40,339 nucleotides of DNA from positions 1-40,339 of the forward strand of contig NZ_BAZG01000022.1 of the NCBI RefSeq assembly GCF_000964525.1. Reading direction: 5' to 3'. The position numbers and the translations under genes are program-made. This document shows, piece after piece, positions 25,979-35,189 of this stretch. The DNA is from Anaeromyxobacter sp. PSR-1. Its GTDB lineage: Bacteria; Myxococcota; Myxococcia; Myxococcales; Anaeromyxobacteraceae. A model generated the notes under the pieces. That model did not search any database and was not told the DNA's origin. It saw only the letters and a program-made list of their open reading frames with translations. How positions within the stretch are numbered: the first letter of the stretch is position 1; every line of letters begins with the position of its first letter.

Positions 25979-28188
25979 GGGGAGCGCTGCGAGCCATGAC
26001 CATCCTGCTCGTCGCGGCCGCCGGGCTCGGGCCGGGCGCCACCCGCGCCGACGGGCTCTCGGTCGCCGCCGAGCCGACGTACGCGCTCACGCGGCTGCGG
26101 CTCACCGACGCGACGGGCCTCACGACCACGACCGACTCGCAGAGCCTCACCCAGCAGTACCGGCTCGGGCTGGACAAGGCCTTCACCGAGGCCCTGCTGT
26201 GGCGGGCCAACGGCATGCTCCTGCGAGACGAGGTCTGGTCCGACACCGAGGGTGCATCCTCGGACGGCACGCGCCAGGAGTGGACGCTCTCGACGGGGCT
26301 CGGGTGGGGGGGGACGGTGCTGGGCGGCAGCTTCACGTACGATCGGGACACCGTGGACGCGAAGTACAGCGCCGAGGCTGCGGGTGGCGGCCGCCAGCGA
26401 ACGCGGGTGCCGACGCTGGTGAGCGAGACCTACGGCGCGTCGATGAGGTGGAGCCCGGCGGACCTGCCCAACGTGAACCTCCGCCTGAGCCGGAGCAACC
26501 AGTTCGACGAGGATCGCGCCCAGTACGACACGACCAGCACGACCGCAGGGGTCACCGCCACGTACTCGCCGACGAGCGAGCTGGGCCTGTCCTACGCGAC
26601 GACCTACAGCACCATCGATGATCGCATCGACGACACCAGCACCTGGACGCTCGGCCAGGTCGCGACCGCGACGTACCGGCGCCGCTTCTTCGACGACCGC
26701 TCCAACGCGTATCTCACCTACGGCCTGCAGAGCGCGATCTCCGAGACCAAGGCCACCTCGGCGCTGGGGACGGTGAGGACGCAGCGCCCGCCGCTCGCCG
26801 GGCTCTCGCTCGTGGAGGCGTTCCCGGACATCCCGTCCACCGACACGCTCAAGGCGAACCCGGCACTGGTGGACGGGAACGTGCAGGCGAGCGCCGGCCT
26901 CGACCTCGGCTTCCAGCGAACGCTCGCCGGCGACACGGCGCAGCGGGATCTCGGCGTGGAGATGGGAGAGCCGCTCGAGCCGGTCAACGTGGTGCAGGTC
27001 TGGGTGGATCGACTGCTCCCGGACTCGGTCTGGCGCGCGGTCGAGTGGTCCGCCTGGCGGAGCGACGACAACGTCAACTGGGTGCCGGTCCCCCTGGACG
27101 GCGCGGTGACGTTCGGGCCGTTCCAGAACCGGTTCGAGATCCCCATCCAGCGGAGCCGGTCGAAGTACCTGAAGGTCGTGACCCGGCCGCTCGCCGCCAC
27201 CGTGACCACGGACGCGGCGCTCGGGGCGATCCTCGTCACCGACGTGATGCTGTTCGAGGAGGTGTCCGCGGCGGCGGTCGCGGGCCGGAGCACCAGCCTC
27301 ACGAACGCGTTGAGCGGCACCGTGACCACCCGGCTGCTGGGTTCGCCGGCCTTGCAGCACGATCTCAGCTTCCAGCTGGCCAAGGCCAGCGGGACGTCGG
27401 CGGCGTGGACCATCGCGAATGGCCTCGGGCTCACGCAGCGGCTGCACCGGACGACGACGCTCACCGCGCGGGTGGCGCGAACGGACAGCCGATCCGGCGG
27501 CGAGCACATCGGCCAGTTCGACTGGGGGACGTCGCTCGGCGTCACCCCGATCCCTGCCGCGTCGGCAGGTGCCACCTATGCCGGCGCCTGGTCGCAGCTC
27601 GAGGAGGGCGACCAGCTCCGCAACTCGGCCAGCGTCTTCGCGCGCGCTGACCTGTACCAGGGGCTGAGCGTGACCGGGAACGCCGGCCAGTCCTACGTCT
27701 CGGGCCTGGGAGCGTCGACCCGGACGACGTTCACCTCCGCGACCACCTCGATCGTCCCGAACCGCGCGCTGAACCTGTCGGGGACGTACGGCTACAACCG
27801 GACGCGCACGGAGGTCGGCGAGCGGGTGCGCGACTCGGAGGGGCAGCAGGCGTCCGGGCTGGTGACGGTCACCCCGTTCCCCGCGCTGCTCGCCTCCGCC
27901 GGCGCCACGAGGTCCACGCAGTCCGGAACGCGCCCCCGGTTGCTCTGGAACTACCTGGTCTCGTACGCGCCGCTGCGCGGGGGGGACCTGGTGTTGACGG
28001 CCCAGCACCAGGAGGCCTCCGACGACGTCGCCGACGCGACCACGAAGTCCACGAGCGGGAGCGTTCGCTGGAACCTCCGGCCGAACGCGTACCTGGACCT
28101 CAACTACTCGAACATCGACAACCGTTCCCCGCAGAGCAGGACGAGAACGGACTCCCTGATGCTCCATCTCTTCCTGACGCTGTCCTGA
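25975..28188 (+). CDS. Outer-membrane beta-barrel protein
   Basis: The 737-residue protein has a signal peptide ending near TRADG and then many alternating polar/hydrophobic strands, closing with LMLHLFLTLS, a typical terminal barrel strand. A central insert at about residues 325-400 (SVWRAVEWSAWRSDDNVNW) is less barrel-like. A TTG overlapping the previous stop is the preferred start because it gives the signal a positive end (RGALR) and has GGGGAG nearby; the alternative is the ATG at 25996. Size and context recall the porin of porin-cytochrome conduits, but no known conduit family is identified. It might equally be an export pore for the filament. Confidence 0.78.
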   Translation: MRGALRAMTILLVAAAGLGPGATRADGLSVAAEPTYALTRLRLTDATGLTTTTDSQSLTQQYRLGLDKAFTEALLWRANGMLLRDEVWSDTEGASSDGTRQEWTLSTGLGWGGTVLGGSFTYDRDTVDAKYSAEAAGGGRQRTRVPTLVSETYGASMRWSPADLPNVNLRLSRSNQFDEDRAQYDTTSTTAGVTATYSPTSELGLSYATTYSTIDDRIDDTSTWTLGQVATATYRRRFFDDRSNAYLTYGLQSAISETKATSALGTVRTQRPPLAGLSLVEAFPDIPSTDTLKANPALVDGNVQASAGLDLGFQRTLAGDTAQRDLGVEMGEPLEPVNVVQVWVDRLLPDSVWRAVEWSAWRSDDNVNWVPVPLDGAVTFGPFQNRFEIPIQRSRSKYLKVVTRPLAATVTTDAALGAILVTDVMLFEEVSAAAVAGRSTSLTNALSGTVTTRLLGSPALQHDLSFQLAKASGTSAAWTIANGLGLTQRLHRTTTLTARVARTDSRSGGEHIGQFDWGTSLGVTPIPAASAGATYAGAWSQLEEGDQLRNSASVFARADLYQGLSVTGNAGQSYVSGLGASTRTTFTSATTSIVPNRALNLSGTYGYNRTRTEVGERVRDSEGQQASGLVTVTPFPALLASAGATRSTQSGTRPRLLWNYLVSYAPLRGGDLVLTAQHQEASDDVADATTKSTSGSVRWNLRPNAYLDLNYSNIDNRSPQSRTRTDSLMLHLFLTLS

Positions 28189-28212
28189 ACGCGACGCACG
28201 CTCGAGCATGCC

Positions 28213-28788
28213 ATGACGACCCGAACCTTGATCTCGACCTGCCTGGCGATGACGCTGCTCCTCGCTGCCAGCGCCTGCCGCTCCTCCGGCCGCGCGTACC
28301 ACGACGCCAACATGGACTTCGGCTCGATCCGGACGGTCGCGGTGATGCCGTTCTCGAACCTGACCCGCGAGGCGGCCGCGGCCGATCGCGTGCGCGACGT
28401 GTTCTCGAGCGCGCTCCTGGCGACCGGTGGCATCTACGTGCTGCCGCCGGGCGAGGTCGCCCGCGGGATCGCGCGCGCCGGCGTGGCGCTCCCGACCAGC
28501 CCTTCGGTCGAGGAGGTGGTGAAGCTCGGCTCGGTGCTCAAGGCGGACGCGGTGATCGTGGGCGTGGTCAAGGAGTACGGGGAGGTCCGGTCCGGCACCA
28601 CCGCGTCGAACGTGGTCTCGATCAGCGCCCAGATGCTCGAAGCCTCGACCGGGAAGGTCGTCTGGTCGGGGCAGTCGACCAAGGGAGGGGTCTCCCTCGG
28701 CGACCGGCTGCTCGGCAGCGGGGGGGAGCCGGTGAACCGGATCACCGAGGAGGCGGTCGATGACCTCCTGTCGCAGCTGTTCCACTAG
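28213..28788 (+). CDS. CsgG/LpoB-fold lipoprotein
   Basis: The 191-residue protein has a signal ending in LAASAC, a lipobox. IRTVAVMPFSNLTREAAAA and ADAVIVGVVKEYGEV are the strand-helix signatures of the ABD-like fold shared by CsgG, LpoB, GNA1162 and TolB N-domains. It is shorter than CsgG (about 277 residues) and lacks an obvious membrane-hairpin segment, so it may be a periplasmic helper rather than a pore. Its 3' end overlaps the next gene by 29 bases, and that gene encodes two related domains. Confidence 0.72.
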   Translation: MTTRTLISTCLAMTLLLAASACRSSGRAYHDANMDFGSIRTVAVMPFSNLTREAAAADRVRDVFSSALLATGGIYVLPPGEVARGIARAGVALPTSPSVEEVVKLGSVLKADAVIVGVVKEYGEVRSGTTASNVVSISAQMLEASTGKVVWSGQSTKGGVSLGDRLLGSGGEPVNRITEEAVDDLLSQLFH

Positions 28789-29950
28789 GACGGCGCTGCT
28801 GCTCGCGCTCGCGGCGTGGGGCGCGGGGTGCGGCGGGGCGCGCGTACCGGTCGCCACGACCCCGGCCCCGGCGCGCGTCGCCGTCTTCCCCAGCGTGAAC
28901 GTCGGCGGAGGACCCGCGCCGGCGGAGGACTTCGACCGCGCCGTCGAGGAGACCGTCGCGCGCGCCGGGCTCGAGGTCGTGCCGCGCCAGGCGCTGGACG
29001 AGTTCCTGGCCCGGCACCGGGTTCGCAACACGAGCGGCGTGGACGCGGAGACCGCGGTCGCGGCGCGCGAGGAGCTCGGCGTCGACGCGATCGTCGTCGC
29101 CTCGGTGGGCGCCTACCAGCCGAAGTCCCCTCCCAGGCTCGCGGTCACGCTCCGGCTCGTGTCCACCGGCGGACCGCCGCGGGTTCTCTGGATCGATGGT
29201 GCGGTGCGCTCCGGCGACGAGCGGCCCGGCCTGCTCGGCCTGGGGCTGATCCACGACCCGGCGCGCGTCCAGCGCATCGTGCTCGACCGGCTCGGTCGCT
29301 CGCTGCAGGCCTTCCTGCACGGCGGCGCGCGCGCCAGCCGCTGCGACCCCGAGCGGCGCTTCCGGCCGCGGCTGGTGTTCCGTTCGCCCCGGCTGCGGGA
29401 GGGGCCCTTCAAGATCGCGGTCCTGCCCTTCATGAACGAGACGCGGCGACGGAGCGCAGGCGATGCGGCGACGCTCGAGCTCGCCCGGCAGCTCTCGACC
29501 TCGCCCGCGGCCGAGGTCGTCGAGCCGGGCCTGGTCCGGTCGGTGCTGCTGGCGAACCGCCTGCTCATGCCCGGCGGCGTCTCCGTGGACGTCGCGAGCA
29601 CGGTGCTCGACAAGCTCGACGCCGACCTGGTGGTCGCCGGCGTGGTGCGGCGGTACGAGGATGGCGGCGGGGCGTTCGGCGCCGCGCGCGTGGAGTTCAC
29701 GGTCCAGGTGCTCGATCGCGCCCACGAGGTCGTGGCGTGGAGCTCGGTGTCGGAGGGGGATGGCGCCGATGGCGTCTGGTGGTTCGACCTGGGCCTGGTC
29801 CGGAACTCCGCCGATCTCCTGTGCCGCGTCGCGGCGTCGGTGGTGGATCGGATGGATCTGCAGGTCGCGCGCGGCTCGGGCGGCGCCGACGAGGCTTCCC
29901 CTCGAAGCCGGACCCGGAGCTCGGTGCGCCGCGGATATGGGTCCCGATGA
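28760..29950 (+). CDS. Lipoprotein with two CsgG/LpoB-like domains
   Basis: This 396-residue protein has a signal ending in AWGAGC. The N-terminal domain starts ARVAVFPSVNVGGG and includes LGVDAIVVASVGAYQ. The C-terminal domain starts FKIAVLPFMNETRRR and includes LDADLVVAGVVRRYED. Both follow the same pattern as the preceding protein, which suggests duplication and fusion. The gene overlaps the previous one out of frame, implying co-expression. A very basic Ser/Arg tail ends the protein. The role is unknown; assembly or secretion of surface cytochromes is suggested only by context. Confidence 0.72.
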   Translation: MTSCRSCSTRTALLLALAAWGAGCGGARVPVATTPAPARVAVFPSVNVGGGPAPAEDFDRAVEETVARAGLEVVPRQALDEFLARHRVRNTSGVDAETAVAAREELGVDAIVVASVGAYQPKSPPRLAVTLRLVSTGGPPRVLWIDGAVRSGDERPGLLGLGLIHDPARVQRIVLDRLGRSLQAFLHGGARASRCDPERRFRPRLVFRSPRLREGPFKIAVLPFMNETRRRSAGDAATLELARQLSTSPAAEVVEPGLVRSVLLANRLLMPGGVSVDVASTVLDKLDADLVVAGVVRRYEDGGGAFGAARVEFTVQVLDRAHEVVAWSSVSEGDGADGVWWFDLGLVRNSADLLCRVAASVVDRMDLQVARGSGGADEASPRSRTRSSVRRGYGSR

Positions 29951-29994
29951 TGGGCAGGAGGCGCTCGCCGACGGCCGCTGCGGGAATCCGTCGC

Positions 29995-30070
29995 GCGGCG
30001 CAATCATTGCGCTGGAGGGGCGCGATCCACCTGAAAAACACCATATCTTTCCGCGTTTTACGATGTAGCC
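29995..30070 (+). promoter_or_regulatory. AT-rich patch, possible promoter for the second half of the cluster
   Basis: The 157-base gap 29951-30107 is the largest inside the cluster and contains an unusually A/T-rich segment, 30031-30070, with a TACGAT -10-like hexamer at 30059-30064. No good -35 box is spaced 17 bases away. A GCGCAATCATTGCGC palindrome (GCGCAAT/ATTGCGC) lies at 29998-30012 and could be an operator. Confidence 0.35.
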
Positions 30071-30107
30071 GCGAGGCACAACCGTTGCACCGAGGTCGGC
30101 CGCCCAC

Positions 30108-31871
30108 ATGACCATTCCGCCCGTCACGTCCCGCTCCCTGCTCGTCGCCGTTCTCGCGTTCACCGCGCCCCGCGTCGTCTTCGCGGCGGAGCCATCCAAG
30201 CCGTCCGGCCCCGGCGCGACGGCCCAGCCGGCGAAGGCGGCCGACCCGACGCCCGCTGCCAAGCCCGCGCCGATGACGGCGCGCATCGAGGCGCCGCTGT
30301 TCTCGCCGCTCTTCGCGCGCATGCCGATCGCGCGCATCGACGACCAGGCCATCCCGCTCTCGGAGCTCCAGGAGGCCCTGGCGTCCACGCACGGTGAGCG
30401 GAGCGCAGGGGCCGCCACGGCGCCGGACTTCAAGGCCGTGCTCCAGCGGATCATCGACTCGCGGCTCCTGATCATGGAGGCGCGCGAGATGGGGCTGGAC
30501 GAGCTGCCCGAGCTGAGGGAGCAGCTGACGGTCTTCAAGGAGGTGACGCTGCGCGAGACGCTGCAGCAGCAGGTCACCAAGGACGTCAAGCCCGACGCGC
30601 TCGAGGTCGAGCGCATCTACAAGGAGTCGGTGCGGCGCTGGAAGGTGCGCTCCCTCCTCTTCAAGAAGGAGGAGGACGCGGCGGCGGTGAAGACCGCGCT
30701 CGCGGGCGGAAAGACCTTCCCCGAGCTTGCGAAGCAGCTCATCGCGGAGAAGAAGGCGGAGGGCAGCAGCGAGCCGGAGGTCCTGTCGCCCGACCAGGCA
30801 TTGCCCGCCGTCGTGGCCGCGCTCCAGCCGCTGCAGAAGGGCCAGGTCACTGCGCCGCTGAAGCTGCAGAACGGGTCCGCCGTCCTCTACGTGGAGGATC
30901 TCGTCTACCCGGACGATCCGGCGAAGCGGGCCGAGGCCGAGGCGGCGTCGATCGATCGGCAGGGCGGGCAGCTCCTCATCGCGTTCCGGAAGGAGCTCGA
31001 CCGCAAGTACGTGAAGATCGACGAGGCCCTGCTCCGGAAGATCGACTTCGACGCGCCGAAGCCGGGGTTCGCCGTGCTCGTCAAGGACAAGCGGCCCATC
31101 GCCCGCATCGCCGGCGAGGCGCCCATCACCGTGGGCGATCTCGCCAACGCGGTCGGCGAGAAGTTCTTCCACGGCGTGGAGAAGCCGCAGCAGGAGAAGC
31201 GGGTCGACAAGCTCAAGCGGCCCCGGCTCGACGGGCTCATCTACAAGCGGGTGTTCACGAAGGAGGCGCGGGTCCGGAAGCTCGACCAGTCCGAGGAGTA
31301 CCTGCGGGCCGTCGCGGACCAGGAGAACTCGCTCGTGTTCGGCACGTTCGTCCAGCGCGTGCTGGTGCCGGACGTCTCCCTCAAGGACGAGGACCTGCGG
31401 GCGTACTACGACGGCCACCGCGACGAGTTCACCGCCGCGCCCCTGTATCGCCTGGACCAGCTGGCGTTCCCCGACATGAAGGGCGCGCAGCGCGCCGCCG
31501 AGCGGCTCGCCCGCGGCACCGACTTCAAGTGGCTCAAGGCGAACGCCGAGGGGCAGCTCACCCCCGGTCAGCGCGCGCTCGACTTCGAGGGCCAGCTCCT
31601 CTCCGCCAAGGGGCTCCCGGAGGATCTCGCAGGGGCGCTCGCGTCGGCGCAGGTCGGCGACTACCGCATGCACCAGGGGCCCAGGGGGCAGGGCTACGTG
31701 GTGCTGGTGGTGTCGCGCACCGACCCGCAGGTCCAGCCGTACGAGGAGGCCAAGAAGGACATCCAGAAGAAGCTGTTCGGGCAGGCGCTGAACCGCGCGG
31801 TGACCGACTGGGCCGCGAAGCTGCGCGCCGCGCACGAGATCGAGACGTTCATCACCCGCATCGGCAACTGA
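30108..31871 (+). CDS. SurA/PpiC-like periplasmic chaperone (peptidyl-prolyl isomerase family)
   Basis: This 587-residue protein has a signal peptide ending VVFAAEP and a Pro/Ala-rich linker to about residue 60. Two SurA-like modules follow. The first begins MPIARIDDQAIPLSELQEAL and leads to the parvulin-like VRSLLFKKEEDAAAVKTAL. The second begins PIARIAGEAPITVGDLANAV and leads to LYRLDQLAFPDMKGAQRAA. Such proteins assist folding of secreted or outer-membrane proteins; whether either domain keeps isomerase activity is unclear. It heads a run of cytochrome genes with 8-22 base gaps, fitting a dedicated chaperone for them. Confidence 0.82.
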   Translation: MTIPPVTSRSLLVAVLAFTAPRVVFAAEPSKPSGPGATAQPAKAADPTPAAKPAPMTARIEAPLFSPLFARMPIARIDDQAIPLSELQEALASTHGERSAGAATAPDFKAVLQRIIDSRLLIMEAREMGLDELPELREQLTVFKEVTLRETLQQQVTKDVKPDALEVERIYKESVRRWKVRSLLFKKEEDAAAVKTALAGGKTFPELAKQLIAEKKAEGSSEPEVLSPDQALPAVVAALQPLQKGQVTAPLKLQNGSAVLYVEDLVYPDDPAKRAEAEAASIDRQGGQLLIAFRKELDRKYVKIDEALLRKIDFDAPKPGFAVLVKDKRPIARIAGEAPITVGDLANAVGEKFFHGVEKPQQEKRVDKLKRPRLDGLIYKRVFTKEARVRKLDQSEEYLRAVADQENSLVFGTFVQRVLVPDVSLKDEDLRAYYDGHRDEFTAAPLYRLDQLAFPDMKGAQRAAERLARGTDFKWLKANAEGQLTPGQRALDFEGQLLSAKGLPEDLAGALASAQVGDYRMHQGPRGQGYVVLVVSRTDPQVQPYEEAKKDIQKKLFGQALNRAVTDWAAKLRAAHEIETFITRIGN

Positions 31872-31893
31872 GGCTGGGTCCTCCAGCGAGGGA

Positions 31894-33865
31894 ATGGCCG
31901 TGACGCGCACGATGAGACTCTGGCGGATCCTCGCGCTGGCGGCGTTCACCGCCGGCGTGCTCGCGGCGCCCGCGGGGGCGGGCGCCGCCGATCGCAAGTT
32001 CAAGCGGAAGGAGTGCCTCGACTGTCACACCGAGGAGGCGAAGAAGTTCTCCGCCTTCCGCTTCACCCACGAGGCGGTGAAGAAGGGCGAGTGCGAGGCC
32101 TGCCACCAGCGCCACGGCATCGTCCCGAAGCTCCTGCTCAAGGAGAGCGGCAACAAGCTCTGCTACTCGTGCCACAAGCCGGCGTCCATCGGCATGGACC
32201 AGCCGAACGTGCACGCGGTCCTGAGGACCGGGTCGTGCACGCAGTGTCACGCCGTCCACGGCTCGAACGCGCCGCACATGCTGAAGGCGGAGGGGAGCGC
32301 CGCCTGCTGGGAGTGCCACGACCGCAAGGCGTTCGAGCGGAAGAACGTGCACCCGGTGCTCGCCAAGGAGGGCTGCGGCGCCTGCCACGCGACGCACGCT
32401 TCGGCGCAGAAGTCGCTCCTCAAGGCCGAGGAGGGGCAGCTCTGCGTGAAGTGCCACGCGCCGACGTCGGGCGGGTTCGCCAAGGCACACAGGGGGGTAC
32501 CCGGTCGCCGGGAAGCGCTGCAGCGCCTGCCACGAGCCGCACTCCTCCGACCAGCCGAAGCTGATGAAGGCCTCGGTCCACTCGGCGCTGTCCGGCGGCT
32601 GCGACCAGTGCCACGCCGCTCCGAGCAGCCCGAAGCCGTTCGCGGTGCAGGAGGCGGGGGGCAAGCTGTGCGCCAACTGCCATGACGCGAAGGACGTGAC
32701 CAAGGGCCAGAAGGTGGTCCACGCGCCCGTGCGCAAGGAGGAGTGCGTCGCCTGCCACGACCCGCACGCCTCGAACAACCCCGCCATGACCCGGGCCGCA
32801 GGCGCCGCGCTCTGCACCGGCTGCCACGCGGGCAAGGACGCGAGGAAGCTGGTCGCGCACAAGCCCATGTCCGGGCCCAAGGCCTGCCTCGGCTGCCACC
32901 AGCCGCACGCGGCGCCGGTGAAGGGGCTCCTCGCGGCGGAGGTCTCGAAGAGCTGCGCCGCCTGCCACCCCAAGGTCGCCGAGCAGACCAAGCGCAAGGT
33001 CGTCCACGTCCCGTTCGCGGACGGCGAGTGCGCCACCTGCCACGATCCGCACGGTTCGGACTTCCCGGGCATGACCGGGTCGCGCCAGGACAAGCTGTGC
33101 TTCGGGTGCCACGCCGACGCCGAGACGCGGTTCGTGAAGGCGCACACGCACAAGCCCGTGCTCGAGGGCAAGTGCAGCGCCTGCCACGCCGGCCACTCGG
33201 CCGACCGGCCCAAGCTGCTGAAGACCGACGGCGCGAAGATGTGCCAGGGGTGCCACGGCGAGCTCATGAAGCTCGCCTCCGCCGGCGTCGTCCACAAGCC
33301 GTTCGCCGAGGGGGCCTGCCTGACCTGCCACGATCCGCACGGCTCGAACGCCGGCGGGATGATCGTGAAGGACCAGAAGGCGCTGTGCCTCTCCTGCCAC
33401 GCCAAGGTGGCCGCGAACTCCGAGTCGGCGAAGAGCGTCCACGCGGCGTTCGCGTCGGGTGAGTGCACCAAGTGCCACAACCCGCACGGCGCCAAGCTGA
33501 AGGGCCTGCTCAACGCGGCCGGCCCGGACCTCTGCTTCTCCTGCCACACCAAGCAGAAGGAGAAGATGGCCGGGGAGACCCGGCACGCGCCCGCCGACGA
33601 CTGCCTGTCCTGCCACTCGCCGCACCAGTCGGCGCAGCCCAAGCTCACCAGCGAGCCGGTGGGGGCGCTCTGCGAGCAGTGCCACGACGTGAAGGCGTCG
33701 CAGTTCTCGACCCGCCATGCGGGCATCGACCCGAAGGTGATGCACTGCGTGGCGTGCCACGACCCGCACTCGTCCAAGGACCCGAAGTTCCTCAAGACGG
33801 CGGTCCACCCGCCCTTCGCCGCGCGCCAGTGCGACAGCTGCCACCTGCCGGTGGCCGCGAAGTGA
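31894..33865 (+). pseudogene. Twenty-six-heme periplasmic cytochrome c, interrupted by one frameshift
   Basis: After a signal peptide (LRILA-type core ending AGAGAADRKF region), the first frame carries seven CxxCH motifs, then runs out of frame at a six-G run, 32492-32497. Removing one G gives a continuous 656-residue protein reading AHRGYPVAGKRCSACHEPHS, with nineteen more motifs, 26 in total. Most hemes alternate between CxxCHDPHxS and plain CxxCH, with K/G-rich links such as LLKTDGAKMCQGCH, a regular pattern of extended multiheme wires. As read, translation stops at 32685 and loses 19 hemes. Start choice is uncertain among 31894, a GTG at 31900 and an ATG at 31912. The next gene begins eight bases later. 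Likely role: periplasmic or surface electron relay. Confidence 0.9.
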
Positions 33866-33873
33866 GAGGACCC

Positions 33874-35184
33874 ATGCGCTCGCGAATCGCTCTCCTCCTC
33901 ACGCTGATGGCTGCGGCCGGCCCCGCGGTGGCCGCGACCAAGGCACCGCCGGCGAAGGCCCAGCCCACCGCGGCCGCGCCGAAGCAGGGCAACCCGTACC
34001 GCCTGAAGGCGGGCGCCGAGGGCAAGCTCTGCCTCGACTGCCACGCGGACTTCGAGCAGAAGCTCGCGCAGAAGTCGGTGCACACGCCCGTCCGGACGCG
34101 CGATTGCGTCGGCTGCCACAACCCGCACGCCTCGGACCACGGCAAGCTGCTCGCGGACACCGGCGGCCAGATCTGCGCCCGGTGCCACGGCGCGATGGTC
34201 CCCGCCTCGGCGAAGAGCCTCCACGCCCCGGTCAGCGAAGGCAAGTGTGCGAGCTGCCACGCGGCGCACGCCTCGAACTTCAAGAACAACCTGCTGAAGG
34301 GCGGCGCGGAGCTCTGCGCCGGCTGCCACAAGAAGCTGGTGGACGGCATCGCGGCGGCGAAGGTGAAGCACAAGCCGGTCGAGAACGACTGCGCGACCTG
34401 CCACGAGGTCCACGGCTCCACGGCTGCGCCGAGCCTGCTCAAGAAGGACGCGCCGGATCTCTGCGTCGGGTGCCACCGCCCCGACGGCGCCATCTTCCTG
34501 AAGAAGCACATGAACTACCCGGTCGGGAAGGCGCGCTGCACGACCTGCCACGACCCGCACGGCTCGAACAAGCCGGGCATGCTCTACGACCACGTCCACC
34601 CGCCGGTCGCGCGCGGGCAGTGCGCGCAGTGCCACGAGCCGCCCGGCTCCCCCAACCGCTTCAAGCCGAAGCAGGCGGGCGTCGAGCTGTGCAAGCTGTG
34701 CCACGCGCCGAAGATCGGCGAGTTCACCGCCAAGGCGCGGGTGCACCGGCCGGTCCTGGAGGGCGACGCCTGCCTGACCTGCCACGGTCCGCACGCGTCG
34801 AAGCAGGCGGGCCTGCCGCGGGCGAACCTGACGGTGGTCTGCGGCGAGTGCCACGCGGACACCATCAAGCGGCAGAAGCTCTCGCCGGCGAAGCACGAGC
34901 CGGTCGGCGCCGGGGAGTGCGGGGCCTGCCACGATCCGCACTCGTCCGACACGCCGCTCATGCTCACCGGGGCGAACCGGATCGAGATGTGCGGCAAGTG
35001 CCACGACTGGCAGCGCCACTCGTCCCACCCGATCGGCGAGAAGGTGAAGGATCCGCGCAACCCGAACCGGAACGTGGACTGCCTGAGCTGCCACCGAGCC
35101 CACGGGACCGAGTACGCGCAGATGCTGCCGTTCCCGACGACCACCGACCTGTGCACGAAGTGCCACGAGTCGTTCAAGAGGTGA
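33874..35184 (+). CDS. Sixteen-heme periplasmic cytochrome c
   Basis: This 436-residue protein has a signal peptide ending GPAVAATK and an Ala/Lys/Pro linker. Sixteen CxxCH motifs follow, from CLDCH to CTKCH, in the same alternating CHDPHSS-style pattern as the 26-heme protein. The two probably arose from a common repeat by duplication. Cytosine and guanine use matches the neighbours. It lies in an unbroken gene series with the 26-heme gene before it and an NHL-type propeller six bases after it. It should be periplasmic or exported and pass electrons between envelope carriers and the surface cytochromes. Confidence 0.93.
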   Translation: MRSRIALLLTLMAAAGPAVAATKAPPAKAQPTAAAPKQGNPYRLKAGAEGKLCLDCHADFEQKLAQKSVHTPVRTRDCVGCHNPHASDHGKLLADTGGQICARCHGAMVPASAKSLHAPVSEGKCASCHAAHASNFKNNLLKGGAELCAGCHKKLVDGIAAAKVKHKPVENDCATCHEVHGSTAAPSLLKKDAPDLCVGCHRPDGAIFLKKHMNYPVGKARCTTCHDPHGSNKPGMLYDHVHPPVARGQCAQCHEPPGSPNRFKPKQAGVELCKLCHAPKIGEFTAKARVHRPVLEGDACLTCHGPHASKQAGLPRANLTVVCGECHADTIKRQKLSPAKHEPVGAGECGACHDPHSSDTPLMLTGANRIEMCGKCHDWQRHSSHPIGEKVKDPRNPNRNVDCLSCHRAHGTEYAQMLPFPTTTDLCTKCHESFKR

Positions 35185-35189
35185 CGCCC

